Positions 24,023-36,100 of a stretch of DNA of 64,000 nt are shown one piece after another. The notes beneath the pieces are model-generated. The model worked only from the letters and a program-made list of their open reading frames with translations. It was not told where the DNA came from and did no database searches. Positions within the stretch are counted from its first letter, which is position 1. Each line of letters begins with the position of its first letter. Where the stretch lies: assembly GCF_021869535.1 (NCBI RefSeq), contig NW_026262593.1, forward strand, positions 74,032,822-74,096,821, written 5' to 3'. This DNA is from Mytilus californianus. Taxonomy: Eukaryota; Mollusca; Bivalvia; Mytilida; Mytilidae. The position numbers and the translations under genes are program-made.

Positions 24023-24464
24023 AGGTTGCACTTTGTAAATACATCTGTTTCACAAACCACGCCTCTTTTGGTGGAGGTATATAGATATTTTGTTTTGTTT
24101 ACGTAATGGTTCGCAGATTTGATCTCCATGTTTCATCTCATAGAGACATAACTTGGGAATGTTACCAGTATGAAAACACATGGTAGCGGCGATAATTGAA
24201 TTTTGAGGAAGGCCCAAAGTGAAGGTAGGGATAGTACACAATTTTAGTATAAGTTTAAACTCTTAGAAGTTCGGGGCATATAATTGTTGAAAATATGCCG
24301 CACAGCCCTATGTTTTGACCTTTGAATAAAATAGTAGTGCATATCGACTGTCCGTTCTAGGGTATAATTTTTTACGAAACTTCATAGTAAAAGTGGCACA
24401 GTTTTAGCCGCAAAGGGAGTTCCTATTGGAAATTGCATTGTCTATATTTACAGAAGTGCAACCT
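24023..24464 (+). mobile_element. TIR-bounded element T1, right copy
   Basis: Direct repeat of 20343-20760, with AGGTTGCACTTTGTAA at the left end and ACAGAAGTGCAACCT at the right. It contains one additional segment (CATAGAGACATAACTTGG) missing from the left copy. TTA follows it. Confidence 0.7.
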
Positions 24465-25230
24465 TTAATAAGATTAACAGTCATTAACTCTGCTCACAAC
24501 GATTATAAGTCCTACGACGCGGACAGTTACACGTGTTTAACCGGAAATTTGAGGACGATTAACGTTGATGTATTTATTCAGTTTAACAGAGCTTAGTAAA
24601 GTTTGGAATTTCTTTGAATGAATGCAAGAACATATATTTGTTAGCTAGTCATTTAGTACCTTGGCTATTTCTTATCTCTTCCTATTCGTTCCCGAAATTT
24701 CCATTTTGTACCCAACATATACCTTTTCGTACCCATGATCAAAATTATGTTGTACCTTATGTGCCAATTACTTTAACAACTTCGTACCTCAAAGGCTAAA
24801 TTCATGTTTACTATATCGTATCATATATTTGTAAATCGTTGAAATTTTATCCCAACATCGGTTTTGGAGATTTTGTAAAACAAAAATATATAATTCAAAA
24901 AGGAACGATTCTTCTTACTGCCCATTCAACAAAATTTATAAAAAAAATTAAATTTATCTTTTTTTAGATAAATAGATGAAATATGCTATATAAAAAAAAT
25001 TGATATGAATTTAATTTAAAAAAAAATATTATAAAATGAGAATAAGATGCTTCCAGCAGTAGAAACATGTCTACAGACCTATGCTTAGTTTAATTCAGCA
25101 GAACATGGAAACTTTAATAGTTTTAATAACACTGTGTTTGTTTGCAGTGTGTTTATCCTTAACTAACTGTTCAACTCTAAAATATGAGTTTAATTAACCA
25201 ACAAAGGGTATAACTATCTGCAACTGTTTT
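24465..25230. other. No gene seen; pieces of a GTACGAAA-type repeat
   Basis: 24640-24790 carries several CCTTTTCGTACC-like motifs. They are inverted relatives of the GGTACGAAATGG motifs at 25635-25790. The rest is AT-rich and apparently non-coding. Confidence 0.4.
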
Positions 25231-25231
25231 T

Positions 25232-25460
25232 ATACGACCGCAATTTTTGCGGCCGTATAATGGTATGGCTTTGTCGTCGTCGTTCTCCAAAGATATTTGA
25301 TTTCCAGACAATAACTTGAGTATAAATGAATGGATCTCCATGAAATTCTACCACAAGATTTCGTACCACAAAAGAAAGGTTGGGATTGATTTTAGGGGTT
25401 TTTGTCCGTAATGTTAAGGAAGTAGGGCCGAAATGCGACCAAAAAAACCAAAGATTTTCT
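25232..25460 (-). mobile_element. Truncated core-repeat element, hairpin end
   Basis: Starts with a near-perfect hairpin (TATACGACCGCAA, short loop, TTGCGGCCGTATA), followed by GTCGTCGTCGTTC. In reverse orientation this matches the right end of the element at 33.0-34.3 kb (CGACGACGACG, then TGCGGTCGTATA). Confidence 0.6.
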
Positions 25461-25634
25461 GATTCTGAACAATTACTAGAGCATTTTATTATAGTTATTA
25501 AAATGTTTTGACAGGAAATGCAGTGAAATGGGACACAAGCCAATATTTACTCAAGAAGGAAGCCATTAATAGAAAGAAATTGCACCTTATCTGATCAGTC
25601 AAAGAACTTGGTATGACTTTTTAAATTTGAGAAA

Positions 25635-25790
25635 TATGGTACGAAAGGGCATACATATAAATCTTCCGTGAGATACGAACTGGTAAACATATAAATCTCC
25701 CACAAGGTACGAAATGGCATACATATAAATAATTCCTGGAGGTACGAAATGGTCAGGGTACGAAACAGTTTTTGCAAGGGTAAGAAAGGG
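25635..25790. repeat. Short tandem repeat, ~40-45 bp units
   Basis: Three to four degenerate units containing GGTACGAAATGG-CATACATATAAAT. Confidence 0.55.
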
Positions 25791-25996
25791 GGATACAAAA
25801 TTACTATGATTAATCCATTTGAATGGGATAAAATAACTTTAAAAAGATTGAATTCAATTTAAAGTCATTGATTTTTTTTTAAACCTGTTTAATTTACCTC
25901 TTATCTATGTCAAAGAGGGATAATATCATTTAGGTCCATCAATCTAAATTATGGTTACTAGTGTAGAGAGATTTTGTCAGTTGATGTATAAAAATG

Positions 25997-27205
25997 TTAA
26001 TGTGACCATTTTCTAAAGATACCATTCTTCATCCATGGATAGTATATCAAATCAAATTGATGTGCTGTCTTATGCTGAGGACAGTAGTACTCCTGTTGAC
26101 TTGCCAAGGTCTCGTATACAATTGTATCTTTATAATAATCCCCATCACTGCATTTGAAATGGAGTTTAAAAGATATTTTCACCTTATAACTCTTTCTTAT
26201 TTCTTCGACTACATCTTTCACTTTATTGTAAATATCGTTACACGTTTTTTCGACATCTCTCTGTTTGAAAAACGAAACAACCTGAAGAGCAATTGTATCA
26301 GTCATCATTGTAACCAGAATCTTTACACAACCAGAACTATCAATGTCAAACATACAAATTCCACGGTATAAGGCAAATGATCCATTATCACTGTCCAGTG
26401 TGCTAGGGTTGTAGTTTCTGATAAACCACGCAGATAAATGGATAAAGAAAGAAGGTGGGAGAAAATCAAACTTTAAACAAAGCCATGCAGTCCTTTTACA
26501 GTCGGTATTTCGAATACCAACATTTTTGCATACATCTTCAAACGTCGAAGCTGGCATATTGCTTGGCATTATATACAAATCAGTATCAACTTTGACAATT
26601 ATGTCAAGCTTTTCCATAAGTTGATGCAAATTCCCCTGTTGTCCTAAAAACTGACTTCCTTTTTTTGATTCAAAGAGTTTGCTTATTAACGATTTACTTA
26701 TTTTACCATGATTCTTTAACAATTTATAGTCACTGAGGTGGTGAAATTTGGCTTCAACCCTATCTGAGACTAGACATCGGAAAGCATCAGCCAACCACTG
26801 GGGTTTTAATATGATCAAATCCGGTATATTTTCAAAGAAGATAATGTTCCCTACGTTATGCTGAAATCGAAGAAACATCAACAAATCCTCCTCTTTTAGT
26901 ATATTGGTATCAGGATGTTTTCCCATATTGATCATGTCAGTAAATTTGATGAAATTTCTTCCCTGGTCTTTATTTATTTCAATTAAATGCTCCAAAAGAA
27001 TCCACTTCATAGGTAGAGCCTGACCCCAATTATCCATTTTTCTTGCAGTATCGAAGATTGCAGTTCGTAAACTTTTAAATGCATTATCAGGATCTTCTGT
27101 ATTTGATAAATAAAATTTGTCGTGCAAATGATGATGTTTGCTATGATAACCTAACACTTTGTCTAACTGTTCATCGAGTTTCTCTATTCTATTCGGAATA
27201 TATGC
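25997..27205 (-). CDS. Terminal exon of a ROCO/COR-domain protein
   Basis: Open exon of about 400 codons. It begins after a clear acceptor (TTATTATTGTAG) in phase 0 at 27205 with AYIPNRIEKLDEQLDK and ends at a TAA at 25997. The sequence MFLRFQHNVGNIIFFENI, LIILKPQWLADAFRCLVSD and IVKVDTDLYIMPSNMP has the hallmarks of the COR domain of Roc-COR proteins (MFHAS1/LRRK relatives), which dimerise and couple to a Roc GTPase. The C-terminal part (ALYRGICMFDIDSSGC, VTMMTDTIALQV) matches a bivalve-expanded group I recall. The upstream Roc GTPase exons with a P-loop were not found in the window; the intron just upstream holds a retroelement piece. No frame damage is visible. A short plus-strand frame inside it is a shadow. 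Confidence 0.7.
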   Translation of the reverse strand, partial: AYIPNRIEKLDEQLDKVLGYHSKHHHLHDKFYLSNTEDPDNAFKSLRTAIFDTARKMDNWGQALPMKWILLEHLIEINKDQGRNFIKFTDMINMGKHPDTNILKEEDLLMFLRFQHNVGNIIFFENIPDLIILKPQWLADAFRCLVSDRVEAKFHHLSDYKLLKNHGKISKSLISKLFESKKGSQFLGQQGNLHQLMEKLDIIVKVDTDLYIMPSNMPASTFEDVCKNVGIRNTDCKRTAWLCLKFDFLPPSFFIHLSAWFIRNYNPSTLDSDNGSFALYRGICMFDIDSSGCVKILVTMMTDTIALQVVSFFKQRDVEKTCNDIYNKVKDVVEEIRKSYKVKISFKLHFKCSDGDYYKDTIVYETLASQQEYYCPQHKTAHQFDLIYYPWMKNGIFRKWSH

Positions 27206-27209
27206 CTAC

Positions 27210-27540
27210 AATAATAAAAAAAAAATGAATCAAACATTATAAAATTTGCTAATTTAAAATTTAGATGTTTTAACTGATCAGCGTACACAGATATATGAAC
27301 TGTTTCTCTTATCACAAATTCTTCAAATTAATATTTGGGTAAAGCTTGGAGATTATTATCAAGAATTGTTTTCTATTCAATCAACGAGCAGGCAAAAATT
27401 CAATTAACGCATTGCTAAGACTTGTTTGTTAAGAGGTACGTTCCAAACGCATAGACATGACTCGTGAACGCGTTATCTCCACGGGTGCGAGAGGTCGGAT
27501 AATGCGGCATTTTTTAGTAAAAGCAAAGAATGGTTTACTT
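27210..27540. other. Presumed intron of the COR gene; no exon seen
   Basis: AT-rich. No open stretch flanked by splice sites was recognised on the minus strand. Confidence 0.3.
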
Positions 27541-27542
27541 TT

Positions 27543-28610
27543 ACCTCGAATTTGACATACACAGTCATCTCAGTACTAGAATCTATGACAAACCAGACGA
27601 TTTTAATTTTGAAATTATCAATTTCCCCCACCTTAGTAGCAATATACCAACTTCACCTGCATAAGGGATATACATTTCCTAACTTATTCAGTACTCAAGA
27701 GCTTGCAGCTCCTACTAAGACTTTGTAAAACGTCACCAGTGTCTGAGCAGAAAGTTGAAGAACCAGGGGTAGGTCAAACAACGTCTCGTCCTTTTTCTAA
27801 AAAAGTTCATCGGAAGGTACCTAGACCTTGTTGATAAGTATAGATTCTGCGTACTGACGTTGTTTATCATCTTAATAACGTGTTATTGTATTTTTTATTT
27901 GTCTTTATTAATATTACTTTTACTGTTAAGTCTGTTTTTGTGATATCCATTTGACATGACTCTGTACTTATGTATTCCAAAGTTTAATAACGTGTTATAG
28001 TATTCTTTTATTTGTCTTTATTAATATTACTTTTACTAATAAGTGTGTTTTTTGTGATATCCATTTGACGTGACTCTGTACTTATGTATCCCGTCATACT
28101 TTGAACGACAAAATTATTTTATATCTACTTGTGTGACGTCAAAACGCGCGATTCTACGCCAAAACCTTCCATCCTTTATGGGTGGATTTTACATAGATAA
28201 ATAAAATCGTATAATAAAAAAGCAAAATGAGGATGTTAAATTTGATGTATGCCTTTTTGTGATTCTTTGTTACATTTGTTTGTTTTTATAGTGATTAAGA
28301 TGATAACACAATGTTGACTGCTGTACCCCTATTTGTTACCTATTGTGTCTGTTTTGTTCACGCATCGTTGTCAATATACGGAATTTGATGCGACTGTCAT
28401 ACAAGTGAGAGGTTTAGCTAGCTATAAAACCAGGTTCAATCCACCATTTTCTACATAAGAAAATGCCTGTACCAAGTCAGGAATATGAGAGTTGTTATCC
28501 ATTCGTTTGATGTGTTTGAGCTTTTGATTTTACCATTTGATTAGGGACTTTTCTTTTTGAATTTTCCTCGGAGTTCAGTATTTTTGTGATTTTACTTTGT
28601 ACTCGGAATC
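27543..28610 (+). mobile_element. Retroelement 3' end: RT C-terminus plus 3' tail
   Basis: 27543-27838 reads through several stops as an RT C-terminus: RIYDKPDDFNFEIINFPHLS, SNIPTSPA, GIYIS-LIQYSRACSSY, then LSRKLKNQG and KKFIGRYLDLVDKY. This aligns with the intact stretch at 59.5-59.9 kb. The tail from 27840 matches that at 7.4-8.1 kb, including a short internal duplication (TTTATTTGTCTTTATTAATA twice). Confidence 0.65.
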
Positions 28611-28797
28611 AGACTAATGAGTTTGATATTGTTTCCGTAAACTGTACCTGGTTATCTAGCACGACAAAAATCCGGCTCAATCGGGCAAGTACAAAGGAGG
28701 TTCTTGTGCAAATAACATTGATATATATGTTCTCGTTCCATTATGCATTCTTATCATTACATGCAGATAGAATGACAGTTTCTTTACACTTCATTTG

Positions 28798-28902
28798 AAA
28801 CCAAAATTGGCAGATAAACCAGTTATAACTGCCGTATTAATACAATATGCTAGCAAAAGAACTGCTAAAAGTAAGTGCAAAGGTTGTAATTATCGAAAAT
28901 AG
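28798..28902 (+). pseudogene. Possible Cys-rich C-terminal remnant
   Basis: A 34-codon frame ending ITAVLIQYASKRTAKSKCKG, then CNYRK and a stop. The AKSKCKGC tail resembles the Cys-rich ends of some invertebrate mobile-element proteins. No start and no upstream match, so the call is tentative. Confidence 0.2.
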
Positions 28903-28909
28903 ACTTGCA

Positions 28910-29770
28910 TTATTCATAGATAATGTCCTCAACTAAAATGGTCTGCAACTTTAGGGTATAAGACTTAAGGTTTGTGAACATAGAGCTAATGAATGATGTT
29001 TCTATACAAGTAACAGGACCTTCAATTCAAAGTCCCCAGTCAATTTATTTTCATCCAAACAACAAACCATTGTCAAAGATTCCGAATACTTAGACGGAAA
29101 AGGTAATATAACGGGGAAACGAAAACAATCGTATAGAGTTGTCTTACACGATCCTTACTATAGTTTTGTTTTCAATTTTATATTGTCCACCTAAGAATCA
29201 TGCAGAGTGCTGTGTAATGGTGATTTATCAAAATAATTGATATTTGCTGAAACTTCAGTGATTAAAGCACCATGCAAGCAGGAAACCTTTTGCAAATTTT
29301 TATTGAGTTATAGCCATGGTTTCCCTCTTAACACTAAAGTTTTAAATTCCCCCTCTAAGACTGATTTCTCTATTATTTTATTGAAATAAGTGACCCATTT
29401 AAACAAAATATCCCTAAGCAATTTTTATACCCAATGATGTCAAATGGAAGATTGTAATTTGTTGTTTAAAACTTCAAAATATCACCAGGTGCACATATGC
29501 CCTATTTAAAAATACACTGGTCAAATGTTGTTATGAATTCAAAAATGGACTAAGGGAGCTAACTCCTACTCATCAAAACAAACAAAATTATTTCAAGGTT
29601 AAGGTAATTTAAAAATTTAATTTAAGGTCAGATTAACTTCAATTTATTAAATAATATTTTTCAGTGTGGAAATATATGATTAAACATTAAATTGCTATAA
29701 CTTATTAATTTTCATGAAAGTTTGTCTATTTTCTGCGGGACTACTCCCTACTTTCACTTTTGCCTTGAAA
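28910..29770. other. Upstream region of the main gene; nothing specific seen
   Basis: AT-rich, without recognised exons or repeats. The promoter of the plus-strand gene presumably lies here, but I see no element I can name. Confidence 0.3.
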
Positions 29771-30189
29771 ATGGCAGACGACACACTCAGATGTGGAATT
29801 TCAGCCTTTCGAACTGATGAGTGTGGAAGTTATTATTTATTTCCGCATGAACATGATGCTATCAAAATTAAGTGTTGTCTTAAGGACGTGACTAGTCACC
29901 TAAAGAGTGTTGGGGTTGCAACAGGAGGCTGTTACCGGCATTTTAGTTTGGGAGAATCTATGACAAGGTGAACTTATTTTGTATAGAGTCGGCCTGTATG
30001 ATGATCGTTTGTACAGGGATATTACAGTGTGTCCACATCATCGATATAAACTGGGGATCTATTTTAAACAAAAAAGAACATGCAGCCACCCATCTCATTC
30101 TGGGAATGGGAAAGCATACAGAGGAATTACAGTTCCTGAAAGTCGTGATGTTTTGCAGTCTTTTGGTGTCCTTCTTCCAGTGGGTACAG
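29771..30189 (+). CDS. Main gene exon 1 (start, zinc-binding module; frame break)
   Basis: Start chosen at ATG 29771 (AAAATGGC, favourable context) giving MADDTLRCGISAFRTDEC; an in-frame ATG at 29714 is the alternative. The frame reaches a TGA just after GESMTR near 29966. Coding sense resumes in another frame as ELILYRVGLYDDRLYRDITV, CPHHRYKLGIYF and VLLPVGTG. The gap is too short for an intron, so there is a frameshift. It ends at donor CAG|GTAGG. Confidence 0.65.
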
Positions 30190-33100
30190 GTAGGTTAACA
30201 AAGATTTTAGATTTATTCAGTGCATTGCATTTTCCCTCTAATCTAGTAAAGAATAGCATTTTGTGAAAATGTGGTACTTCCTTAAAAAATCAATTTTCAG
30301 ATATAATATGGATTTACAAGGTTATATTCCTCATTATGTTGCTTTGAAAATAGTGACTATGAGCTGACCAGTGTTAAGTGCTGCATGCTTTATATCTTAT
30401 ATGAAATATGCCAATTTTATTTCATTTTATACTGCCATGGATGATGGATCAAATTCACAAGTACCCCTCAAATGAGCTTTCATCTCTTTCATGAGACATC
30501 TGTCAGTTGTAACTATTTAGTCATTTATTTTGTGACAAATATATCATAAAGGGTTGAAAGTGTAGGTAATATAATATGTCTATGGTTCAGTAATTTCACT
30601 TTCAACATAATAAAATCAAATTAATGTTTATTTGCTGAACTTGTACACATTTTTGTTTACATTTAATTCACTTCATAGTATATATATAATTTTAAAATAA
30701 ATCATGAGGATATATGATATGATTGCATGTGAGCATGATGAGACAACTATCTTCCAAGTAAAGTGGTAGTAATTAATCAGATGTATCTGTACAGCCTTCA
30801 ACAATGAGAACAACTCATACTGTATAGTTAGCTATCATGGTATAAACATGATAAATGGTCGGATGTGTAAAATGTTAAATAATTCAAACTAACATAGCAT
30901 GACTAGATAACTAATGACATAATTTATAAACTAAAATTATGAATATTAAAATAAAATATGGCAGATATACATTTGTTATATGAATATTATTAAAATGATT
31001 AATGATAAAAAAACCTAGGTACTACAGTAATCTTTGAACGAAAGCACATTGTTGGTATTCCAATATGACCATTTTTATGAAAGCACACTGTTGGTACTCA
31101 AATGTGACTCTTTTCATGAAAGCACACTTCTGGTACTTAAAAATGATTCATGTAGTGAGGTCAAAATCGAACATAGTAGAATCAATAGAGTTTTACAAAA
31201 GAACCTTTAGATTATAATAAAGTTGTAAACTTGTCTGTAGTTTGCATTATTTTGAAATATTAAATTCCAGGATTATGCAGAAGTTGCAGCAAAAAAGTAG
31301 CTCCTTCCACAATTGAGGATACAGAAGGTAATTATATTAAATTCACAGAAATAGATGTACATTTTGTTGAATCTTTAATTTTGTAAATATTAGATGTTGT
31401 TTACAAATTGTTATCTGTGGCAGATCCAGAAATATTCACAAGGGACCCTCTGACTGCCCTAAGAGGGGGCCAACTCCATTGATGTTTCAGTGATTTCCTA
31501 TATAATAATTAACCAAATTTTTCCCACAAAAAGGGGTGGGGGGATCCACCTATGGTTATTATTTATTTAGTCTTGGAATGATTTACATACATGCTGGAAA
31601 TAGATATAGGAAGATGTGGTATGAGTGCCAATGAGACAACATATTATTCGCGATTTGAATTAAGATAATAACCACACTGGTTTGAAATTTTTTGTACAAG
31701 TCTTTTAAGTGTTATTGGAATTTAACCTCAGATTCAAGACATTTTTTTACATGTTGATCGTTGTAGAGAGCTTTGAAAAAATTAAAACAAATAGTACAAA
31801 TAGTCTTGCAAGTTTTAATACAGCCATGCAACCAATGGTATCAAGATTTCTAAATATTTCATTTCATTTTGGCAACAGTTTACTTGGTGTCTCATGAGCT
31901 TTTGGCACAGCTATATATTTACTGTAAAAATTACAAGACATACAAATTATTTAAAAAAATGCATATTTTTGCACATATATACAAGACTTATAGCAACCGC
32001 TGAACACCATGATGCCTAAATTATTTGATTAACAAAATGAATAGAGATGTTTTATATTGTTATTCATTTTGTATGTTGCTATTGTGTAATTCTAATTTGT
32101 ATTTACTTTAACATGTTTAAGATTAGATATTTCTCATTTATTTCTGCATTCAGATTTGGACACAACAGAGAAAGAAAAAACAGAAACATCCAGCTGTTTA
32201 AGCATAATGAATATTGTAAGTAAAATATGTCTTTGTTCCAACTTCTTAAGCTGAATTAAGGTAAACTTTAAAAAAAGATTTATGGAAATGTATTAATGAC
32301 AATTTTATTGAAAATCAGAAAAGTTGAAACACAGACAATACTTTCTACAAACTCATCTCTAAGATATGAAAATAAGGTATCTGGTGGTACAATACATTTC
32401 CATTATATATATATCCATTAAAGACCAAAAGTATAAAAATTTGAATAACTTGTTCTACATACTTTGACAATAGGCATTAACCCTTGTCAGATAGTAAGCT
32501 ATAAAAGGCCTTGAAAAGAAAATAAATTTAGCAATTCAAAAGCAAACAATACCCAAAAAACATTATGGTAGACAAAGACCTACAACTAATGGATAACATG
32601 ATTCTGGCTTGGTACATGCACATAAAAAATGTGATAGGGTTACACATGTTTTGTGATTGCACTTGCAAAAAAATCAAGTACACTGGTAAAAATAGTAGAG
32701 TAATTACTGTACATTCCCCAGTTGATCCCCAAAACTATTCTATAAATAATGATATTGACTAATTATTTAGATTTTTCTCATCCCAAACAACATCAACATA
32801 TTAAGGATTATTTGTTAAAAAGAACATTTACTTACAGGATGATGACTCTTCTGCAAAGATAGATGCACAACCCAGTACAGCTGAAAATGATTCCCTGACA
32901 TTAAGTCAAGATGTAAGTACAAAAGTAAGGAGATGAGATTGATTGCCAATGAGACAACTATCCACCAAAATTCAAATGAAATTGATGTCATCATTTGTAC
33001 AGCCTTCAACAATGAGAAAAATCCATACCATAATAAAATGCTCCGCTGGATGCAGCTTGATACGACCGCAGAGGTCGAACCCTGAACAGTTGGGGCAAGT

Positions 33101-36100
33101 ATGGACACAACATTTAAGCTTGATACAGCACTGAATTTGGATTGTGATTAAAAATTTGACACAGCATAGGTTTCTGACACAGAATGAATGTGGTCTAAGA
33201 ACTTAAAAAAATTTAATTTACCTATTCAAACCGTACCATATCTTTAATTTTTGCTTTTATATATAAATCAGAAATAACCAATTTAAAATGAAAAATTTTA
33301 AAGAAAAAAAAAGGAAAAAAAGGGAAAAAAACCCTCCCCCAAATTTTTTGAACCCCCTTATGATTCATCACCCCCAAACTCAATCCCAACTCTTCCTTTG
33401 TGGTATGGTACCTTGCAGTACAATTTCAGAGAGATCCATACACTTGAACACAAGTTATTGTCTGGAAACTAGAAAAAATGCTTGTTTTAGGCCCCTTTTT
33501 GGCCCCAAATTCCTAAACGTTAAGGGCAATTACCCCCAAACTCAAACCCAGCTTTCCCTTTGTGATATGGAACCTTGTAGTACAATTTCATAAAGATCCA
33601 TACACTTACACACAAGTTATTGTTATGAAACTAGAAAAATGCTTGTTTTTTGCCCCTTTTTCCTAAAATATTGAGGCAATCACCCCCAAAATCAATCCCA
33701 GCCTTCCCTTTGTGGTATGGTACCTTGCAGTACAATTTCAGAGAGATCCATACATTGAACACAAGTTATTGTCTGGAAACTAGAAAAATGCTTATTTTTG
33801 GCCCCTTATTCCTAAACGTTTTGGGCAATTACCCCTAAACTCAATTCCAGCTTTCTTTTTGTGATATGGAACCTTGTAGTACAATTTCAGAAAGATCCAT
33901 ACACTTACACACAAGTTATTGTCATGAAACTAGAAAAATGCTTGTATTTTGCCCCTTTTTTTGGCCCTTAATTCCTAAAATTTTGAGGCAATTACCCCCA
34001 AAATCAATCCCTGCATTCCCTTTGTGATATGGAACCTTGTGGTACAATGTCAGATAGATCCATACACTTACACACAAGTTATGTCTGGAAGTTACAAAAA
34101 TGCTTATTTTTGGCCCCTTTTTGGCCCCTAATTCCTTAACTGTACCATAAACCCCCAAAATCAATCCCAACCTTTCTTTTGTGGTATTGAACCTTATGGT
34201 AAAATTTCATAGAGATCCATTCACTTAAACTAAAGTTAGAGTGCGAAAACCAATGTGTCTTCGGACGACGACGACGCCAACGTCATACCAATATATGACC
34301 TCAAAGTTTTTTTGCGGTCGTATAAAAAGGGCTATTAAGGCCCTTATATGAAAAATAAGAAAAATTCAATTAAGAAAGAGAGATATATATCATAACAATT
34401 TAAGATGAAATAGATATAACAGGAATGAACAAACAACAACCACTGAATTTACAGGTCCTTACTTAAGACCGACAAGAAGGTGGCAGGTTAAATATATGTT
34501 AATCTAGGACAGTGGTGTGACAGCCCAACATAACAAGAAACTGTAACAAGAGTGCACACGCTGAAATGTCTCGCCTTCTTTACTAATCATTGATATTATG
34601 TTGATAGTCCTTAATATAAAGCTTTATTACAACTGTCACATAAACTTAACATTAACCAAGTAAACTAAACATTGACCAATGAACCATGAAAATGAGGTCA
34701 AGGTCAGATGAACCATGCTAGGCAGGCATGTACAGCTAACAATCCTTCCATACAACAACTATAGTTGACCTATTGCTTATAGTTTAAGAAAAACAGACCA
34801 AAACACAAAAACTTAACACTGAGCAATGAACCTTGAAAATGAGGTCAAGGTCAAATAAAACCTGCGTGACTGACATTTTGATCATAAATTATTTCCATAC
34901 ACCAAATATAGTTGAACTATTGCATATAGTATTAGAAAAAAAGACCAAAACTCAAAAACTTAATTTTGACCACTGAACCATGAAAATGAGGTCAAGGTCA
35001 GATGACACCTGCCAGCTAGACATGTACACCTTACAATCATTCCATACACCAAATATAGTAGACCTATTGCATACAGTATAAGAAAAACAGACCAAAACAC
35101 AAAACTTAACTATAACCACTGAACCATGAAAATGAGGTCAAGGTCAGATGACACCTGCCAGTTGGACATGTACACCTTACAGTCCTTCCATACACCGAAT
35201 ATACTAGACCTATTGCTTATAGTATCTGAGATATGGACTTGACCACCAAAACTTAACCTTGTTCACTGATCCATGAAATGAGGTCGAGGTCAAGTGAAAA
35301 CTGTCTGACGGGCATGAGGATCTTGTAAGGTACGCACATACCAAATATAGTTATCCTATTACTTATAATAAGAGAGAATTTAACATTACAAAAAATGTTA
35401 ACTTTTTTTTCAAGTAGTCACTGAACCATGAAAATGAGGTCAAGGACATTAGACATGTGACTGACGGAAACTTCGTAACATGAGGCATCCATATACAAAG
35501 TATGAAGCATCCAGGTCTTCCACCTTCTAAAATATAAAGCTTTTAAGAAGTAAGCTAACGCCGCCGCCTCCTGATCACTATCCCTATGTCGAGCTTTCTG
35601 CGACAAAAGTCGCAGGCTCAACAAAAATTAATTGCAATGATCTGTGCAATGCATAAAAGTTACCGACATTAAAATAATAGTTACAAATCACCATATAAAA
35701 CTACCTGCAGTTACTGAAAGCTAGTTCAAAGCCAAAATCAAAAATGCATTAATAAAATTAGATAAAATTAATAGAATTGTATTAGATACCTGCCATGAAA
35801 TACATATCTAAACGGCACTTTTCAAATACAGTACAAAAATATGTATAACAAACAGTGGCTAATATGATCCCTAAATGAAAATCCCTACTGATTTAAGGTA
35901 ACTAAACGGAGGTCAAGGTCAAGGTCATAGATTTTTCTCATCTTGAATATGCATGAGGTATTTTCCACTAGATATTTAGCAAGCAAACACCAATTGATCA
36001 ATGTTATGTATTACAGATTTTTGTTTACGGAACATTTTCTTACAGGATGATGACTCCTCTGCAAAGACAGATGCACAACCCAGTACAGCTGAAACTGACT

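Larger units (their letters stand above)
32925..35765 (+). mobile_element. Repeat R1 copy split by two core-repeat elements
   Basis: R1 starts at about 32930 (GATTGCCAATGAGACAAC), breaks at about 33031, resumes at 34329 (GGCTATTAAGGCCC), breaks again at about 34545 and ends at about 35690-35765 (CTGCAGTTACTGAAAGCTAG). The three pieces are in the same order as in the intact copy at 1445-2028, so both elements inserted into an existing R1. Confidence 0.65.

Noticed and set aside
33288-34170. Several 60-100-codon frames rich in Pro and Cys
   Set aside because: They follow the tandem units of element P1 and repeat the same residues on both strands.
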